A stretch of 38,523 nt of DNA from assembly GCA_937911445.1 (NCBI GenBank), contig CALDQY010000003.1, positions 1-38,523 of the forward strand, read 5' to 3'. The notes beneath the pieces were generated by a model. It saw nothing but the letters and a program-made list of their open reading frames with translations. It had not been told where the DNA came from and ran no database searches. Numbering within the stretch: the first letter of the stretch is position 1; every line of letters begins with the position of its first letter. Position numbers and translations under genes: made by a program. This DNA comes from an uncultured Rhodobiaceae bacterium (GTDB lineage: Archaea; Thermoplasmatota; Poseidoniia; Poseidoniales; Poseidoniaceae). Below are positions 34,936 through 38,523 of the stretch, piece after piece.

Positions 34936-37900
34936 TTAGGAATTGTCAACCTGCGAGTCGAGCCATTGTTGACCATAGTGCTCCCACTGCTCCATCGTCC
35001 ACCCCTCGGGCAATCCGCCTTCTGGAAGAGGGGGTCCAGTTGTAGGCGCAGGGGCTACGTTGACTGAATCAAAGGCTCGTTCAATAGGTGGATCTTGTGG
35101 TCGATTGCGACGTGCTGAGATTTCATGCGGCATCAGGCCGACTTCCTCATCGCTGAAAATTGCGTTCTGCTGCTGGTCAAGCCGATCCATGGCTCGTTGT
35201 TGTCTGCCTGAACGTCGACGTCGGGTCATCATGCCGAGGACAAGGAGCATGAACGCAAGCAATGAAAGTTGAGCAACTGGATTGGCTTCATCGCCGACGA
35301 GGGCAGCGCCTAATTCTTCAACGATTGTACGTTCTGGGGCACCGATCTCAACATTGATGACTCGAGTTCCGGGTCGTTCCGGATTCTCATCCCAGGCAAT
35401 GACTCGGATTGTGTAAGATCCTTCACGGGTAAACACATGTTCGATTTGTTTACCGATTTTGTCAGCATCGTTGTCTTTGACTCCATCACCATTGCTGTCA
35501 ACAGACGTGTCGAGATCCCAAACGACCGTGATTTGGTCGAGATCATTGATGGAGTCAATCGTTCCAGTTGCATCCAAAAGACATGCTTCGAGGGCGTTGC
35601 AGACAATGTCTTTGGTTCGGACGATTGGTGGGATGTTGAGGACTTCAATGGAGAGAATCTCACTGACACGCACGCCGTCGTCGTCGGTTACGTGATAGAT
35701 GACCGTGTGCGTCCCGCTTGTGTTCCAATGCCAGACCAGCTCATCGCCAATCACATCGCAGTCATCATCAGCACCGCCGATATCGTTGGAATCGAGACCG
35801 GGATCGACATCCCAGCAACGAATCAACGTGTCGTAATCGGAGGGAGTATCGGTAGCATTGCCGACCAATCGAACTTCTTCTCCTTCTGCGAGGGGAAGAA
35901 CTTGCTCCAGTGGCTGAACAACTGGTGGGACGTTCGCAACACTTACCCATCGCTCGTATGTACCGCTGCTGGCCCCTTCAGAGTCGCTTACCTCGAGGCG
36001 CATGCGGTGGAGCCCTGATGTCTCCCACATCATCTCAAATTCAGAAACTCGCCCATCGAAGGTTTTGATGAGATTTGGCTGCGCATCATCTGGCCACCAT
36101 CGGTGGGTTAAGCCATCTAAATCATCGACTGAATCGAGGGCTTGGCCACGGAGATTGACCATTTGGTCCTCCTGAACATGCCAAGTTTGCTGGACATCAA
36201 GCGGTAGGGGACCACTCTCATTGGTCATGGTGACGGACAGCCCGTGGGGGTTGATGTTGGTGAATCGGATATCGATGCTGGCCATGGTCATGGCACTATC
36301 GTCGTCGACGCCAACGGCTTGGAATGTATGCCATCCTTCAGTTGGTGCAGTCGTTGTACAAACTCGCGTGTAGTACCCTTCTTCGCAGATTGCATTTAGC
36401 CAGTACACGTCCACAATCCCTGGAAACGGATCTTCAGAATCTGTATCGTTTGCATAAGCATAGAGTGTAACGGGATGTTCAACTTTGACCTCGTTACGAG
36501 CGCTGATGACCTCGATGTTTGGCGCCCGATTCAAAATGACAACATCAAGAATGCCTTCGACTTGGTCTTGTTCTTCGTCGGTAATGGTCACCTCGACAGG
36601 GTATTCACCATCGTTTGTCCATGTCCAGTTCAGCATGCAATCCATGGATTCAACTCGCGTCCACGCAGCCGAGCGAGTGCCATCGTACCAAGGAACATTA
36701 AACAGACAGGATACATTACCACCGTCTTCATCAAAACTACCTGAGGCATTGATCACCGTCTCGACGTTTGTGTAGACTTCGATGGGCTCGAGGACTGCTG
36801 TCGGTAGACGTCCAATGAACAATTCAATTTCACCGAGGTCGTTATCGGCATCCGCATCTGCAGTATTGACTTGCAGAGGATCGGATTCCCATCGAATTGG
36901 CAAGGTTCCAATCGCTGCATCAGCGGGTACTGTCCAAGTGAAATTGACCTTGTGAGATTCGTATGTGGCGAGCGGTGGTAATCCGAGGTCAAAGATGGAA
37001 CCATCTGGATGATAAATGCGCAAATCTGTTGCTGTGGATGTTGTGATGCCTTTGTTGACAACAGCGACTTCGATGGTTAAGTCATCACCGGGAAGGACAT
37101 TGTAACCGGACAGTGAACTGACAGTGCTTACAACGCCGCTCCTGTTTCGAATGATGACTGCTCGTTCTTCGTCTGCAATCAAGTCGAGGCCAACAAGATA
37201 CTCATCGAGCGTAATGGTGGCTGCACCAACGTAACTTCCAGATTTCGCCATAATGCCATGGCTGGACCAGTCCGTGTTCGTTGCAGAATAGTCAATGCTG
37301 CTACCTGAATCAATCGTTGTGCTTGCTGAACCGTTTGAAGCGGTGTAGACAGTGGTTGAGGCACCATCGTATGCGACCTCAACTCCAACGCCATCAATGG
37401 TCCCATAACACGATGGGCTGAGGTGAACCCATACTTCGAGCGGTGAATCAAGTGCTGTGAGAGAACGCTCAGGAGCGACATCGACACATGTCGGCCGAGT
37501 GCCTGGATCACTGTTGCTTTCAACGCCTGTGGCTCCAACAGGCATGTACTGTTTCAAGCGGAAATCAATGGTCAGGCCAACGTCTTCCTCGGCATGTCGC
37601 CATGCGTAATTGTTGACCGCTGGGCAGTACCATCTGTAACCCGTCGAGACACCATCTGAGTTCCACGATGTCAGCTCATACGATGCATCGCATCCACTGT
37701 AAGCGATTCCAGCTCCGATGGCGTTTCGAGGTTGTCCTACATCGGTGACTTCCCATGTTGTTGTGTTGGTATCTGTTTCTGGTGGCGGGAACGGTGTGAT
37801 GTAATCGCTTTGACCAGACCATTGAGAGGATGCAGTTGTCAGTGAAGTCCACCGTTCTCCATAGCGGAGTGGGAAATCGTATACCTCCGTAGCAGGGCTG

Positions 37901-38436
37901 TATTCGTTCGTAATCGTGATATCACCAAGGATTTGCGTGAGCGAACCGATTCCGTATGGAATGAACTTGATGTACAGATCGAGATCGTTCTTCACAGTCG
38001 CAAAATCGCTCACTCGTAGGTATTCGGTTTGTGTGAATTGGATTTCAGCGTTTCCTGTGAACCCTTCAAGTTCAACACCACTTTTGTCGAAATCTGCAGA
38101 CATCCGCAATTTGTAAACCCATTCGGTTCCATTGTCGAATTGAAGTTCGAGAATATCTACGACTTCAGCAGTCGCATCGCCTCGAATCTCACCCACGTTC
38201 GCTGAAACGCCCGTATCTGTAATGAGGATGGAAGGATCAAACGTCCCTGAGTAAATCCACTTGTCACCGACTCTCCATGATGGTAGGTCGGTCACACCAG
38301 GGTCGGACCCACTTCGCTGGACGACTTGCTCGTTGGAAGGCAGAAGGTTGTGTTCAACCAATGGGATTTGACTGAACCCAATCATGCATGCGAGAACGAG
38401 CAGGGTCAAGACACGTGACTTGAACACTCCGCCCAT
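34936..38436 (-). CDS. Giant PKD/CARDB surface protein B (paralog of A)
   Basis: About 1166 residues with the same order as the neighbouring paralog: signal peptide (SRVLTLLVLACMIGFSQIP), cap domain with LPSWRVGDKWIYSGTFDPS, CARDB-like module, multiple PKD-like domains (SFDEDGGNVSCLF, GVDDDSAMTM, VTDDDGVRVSE), and one membrane helix (LSLLAFMLLVLGMM, near 1055). The tail has basic RRRRSGRQQ after the helix and the motif GLPEGWTMEQWEHYGQQWL, ending with DSQVDNS. Cys pairs occur in the cap domain (YSGCDASYEL...WYCPAV), also present in paralog A, suggesting a disulfide. I start at the ATG at 38436; the in-frame GTG at 38460 would put eight residues before the signal peptide. It is 24 bases upstream of paralog A on the same strand. 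Confidence 0.87.
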   Translation of the reverse strand: MGGVFKSRVLTLLVLACMIGFSQIPLVEHNLLPSNEQVVQRSGSDPGVTDLPSWRVGDKWIYSGTFDPSILITDTGVSANVGEIRGDATAEVVDILELQFDNGTEWVYKLRMSADFDKSGVELEGFTGNAEIQFTQTEYLRVSDFATVKNDLDLYIKFIPYGIGSLTQILGDITITNEYSPATEVYDFPLRYGERWTSLTTASSQWSGQSDYITPFPPPETDTNTTTWEVTDVGQPRNAIGAGIAYSGCDASYELTSWNSDGVSTGYRWYCPAVNNYAWRHAEEDVGLTIDFRLKQYMPVGATGVESNSDPGTRPTCVDVAPERSLTALDSPLEVWVHLSPSCYGTIDGVGVEVAYDGASTTVYTASNGSASTTIDSGSSIDYSATNTDWSSHGIMAKSGSYVGAATITLDEYLVGLDLIADEERAVIIRNRSGVVSTVSSLSGYNVLPGDDLTIEVAVVNKGITTSTATDLRIYHPDGSIFDLGLPPLATYESHKVNFTWTVPADAAIGTLPIRWESDPLQVNTADADADNDLGEIELFIGRLPTAVLEPIEVYTNVETVINASGSFDEDGGNVSCLFNVPWYDGTRSAAWTRVESMDCMLNWTWTNDGEYPVEVTITDEEQDQVEGILDVVILNRAPNIEVISARNEVKVEHPVTLYAYANDTDSEDPFPGIVDVYWLNAICEEGYYTRVCTTTAPTEGWHTFQAVGVDDDSAMTMASIDIRFTNINPHGLSVTMTNESGPLPLDVQQTWHVQEDQMVNLRGQALDSVDDLDGLTHRWWPDDAQPNLIKTFDGRVSEFEMMWETSGLHRMRLEVSDSEGASSGTYERWVSVANVPPVVQPLEQVLPLAEGEEVRLVGNATDTPSDYDTLIRCWDVDPGLDSNDIGGADDDCDVIGDELVWHWNTSGTHTVIYHVTDDDGVRVSEILSIEVLNIPPIVRTKDIVCNALEACLLDATGTIDSINDLDQITVVWDLDTSVDSNGDGVKDNDADKIGKQIEHVFTREGSYTIRVIAWDENPERPGTRVINVEIGAPERTIVEELGAALVGDEANPVAQLSLLAFMLLVLGMMTRRRRSGRQQRAMDRLDQQQNAIFSDEEVGLMPHEISARRNRPQDPPIERAFDSVNVAPAPTTGPPLPEGGLPEGWTMEQWEHYGQQWLDSQVDNS

Positions 38437-38481
38437 GCATATGCTTAGATGTTCTTGCACATCAAAGGTGCGACGATGGCC

Positions 38482-38523
38482 TCAGAGGAGATCAGCAAGT
38501 TCGTCCTTGATGATTTCAACTGC
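38482..38523 (-). CDS. C-terminal fragment of a gene entering from the window edge
   Basis: On the minus strand the last 42 bases read AVEIIKDELADLL followed by TGA, a plausible end of a helical protein. The strand agrees with the following cluster and the gap to the PKD gene start is 45 bases. The opposite-strand reading MASEEISKFVLDDFNC from 38476 is an alternative, but it would place a divergent gene very close to the PKD promoter. Too short for any functional call. Confidence 0.4.
   Translation of the reverse strand, partial: AVEIIKDELADLL

Noticed and set aside
38476-38523. Plus-strand start MASEEISKFVLDDFNC at the window edge
   Set aside because: Possible, but the minus-strand reading ends in a normal stop and matches the direction of the adjacent cluster, so I kept that one at low confidence.
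1-38523. CRISPR arrays, tRNA, rRNA, insertion sequences
   Set aside because: No regularly spaced direct repeats, cloverleaf candidates, transposase frames or terminal inverted repeats were seen, and all intergenic spaces are under about 100 bases.

Overview
The window looks like a chromosomal segment of a free-living archaeon, most likely a marine planktonic Euryarchaeota relative of the Thermoplasmata (Marine Group II, Ca. Poseidoniales type). The archaeal signature genes are an NMD3-family protein, an exosome Csl4 subunit, a bifunctional phosphoglucose/phosphomannose isomerase, a COG1031 radical SAM protein with a helix-hairpin-helix tail, a COG2263 RNA methylase, a KaiC-like ATPase and a SepF-like protein. 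Very large PKD/CARDB-type surface proteins and an NiSOD also fit a marine group. This assignment comes from gene content only; no rRNA or tRNA is present to confirm it. Genes are tightly packed, no intergenic gap exceeds about 100 bases, and many neighbours overlap by a few bases.

Layout. Positions 1-11310 are read on the minus strand: an ABC-F ATPase (cut by the window edge), a long-chain acyl-CoA synthetase, a SMUG1-type uracil-DNA glycosylase overlapped with a short-chain dehydrogenase, a radical SAM enzyme, a Csl4 protein fused to two RRM domains, an RNA methylase, a small zinc-ribbon protein, an unrecognised 353-residue protein and aspartate-semialdehyde dehydrogenase. At 11402-12136 (plus) lies a two-gene cassette for nickel superoxide dismutase and its maturation protease. 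Minus-strand genes at 12113-15219 encode a DPM1-like glycosyltransferase and a large GT-C-like membrane protein. An M23-type metallopeptidase (plus) is followed by the minus-strand sugar isomerase.

The region 17033-20233 is a minus-strand operon for cytochrome c maturation, running ccmAB (one fused gene), ccmC, a 52-residue ccmD-like gene and nmd3. Divergent from it (plus) run a rhomboid protease, a giant membrane-anchored subtilisin-like protease and glmS. A KaiC-like ATPase (minus) and a Maf-family nucleotide pyrophosphatase (plus) follow. The last block (38436 to 29474, minus) is one compact cluster: two paralogous giant PKD/CARDB surface proteins sharing the same N-terminal cap and the same cytoplasmic C-terminal motif, a SepF-like cell-division protein and a 12-helix membrane protein.

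How it fits together. The Ccm genes imply membrane c-type cytochromes and respiration, and the NiSOD cassette protects such a cell from superoxide. Acyl-CoA synthetase and secreted or surface proteases fit a heterotroph that uses lipids and proteins. The glycosyltransferases, glmS and PGI/PMI supply sugar precursors for surface glycoconjugates. The PKD pair next to SepF suggests, by position only, a link between the cell envelope and division. No mobile elements, CRISPR arrays, tRNAs or rRNAs were found.
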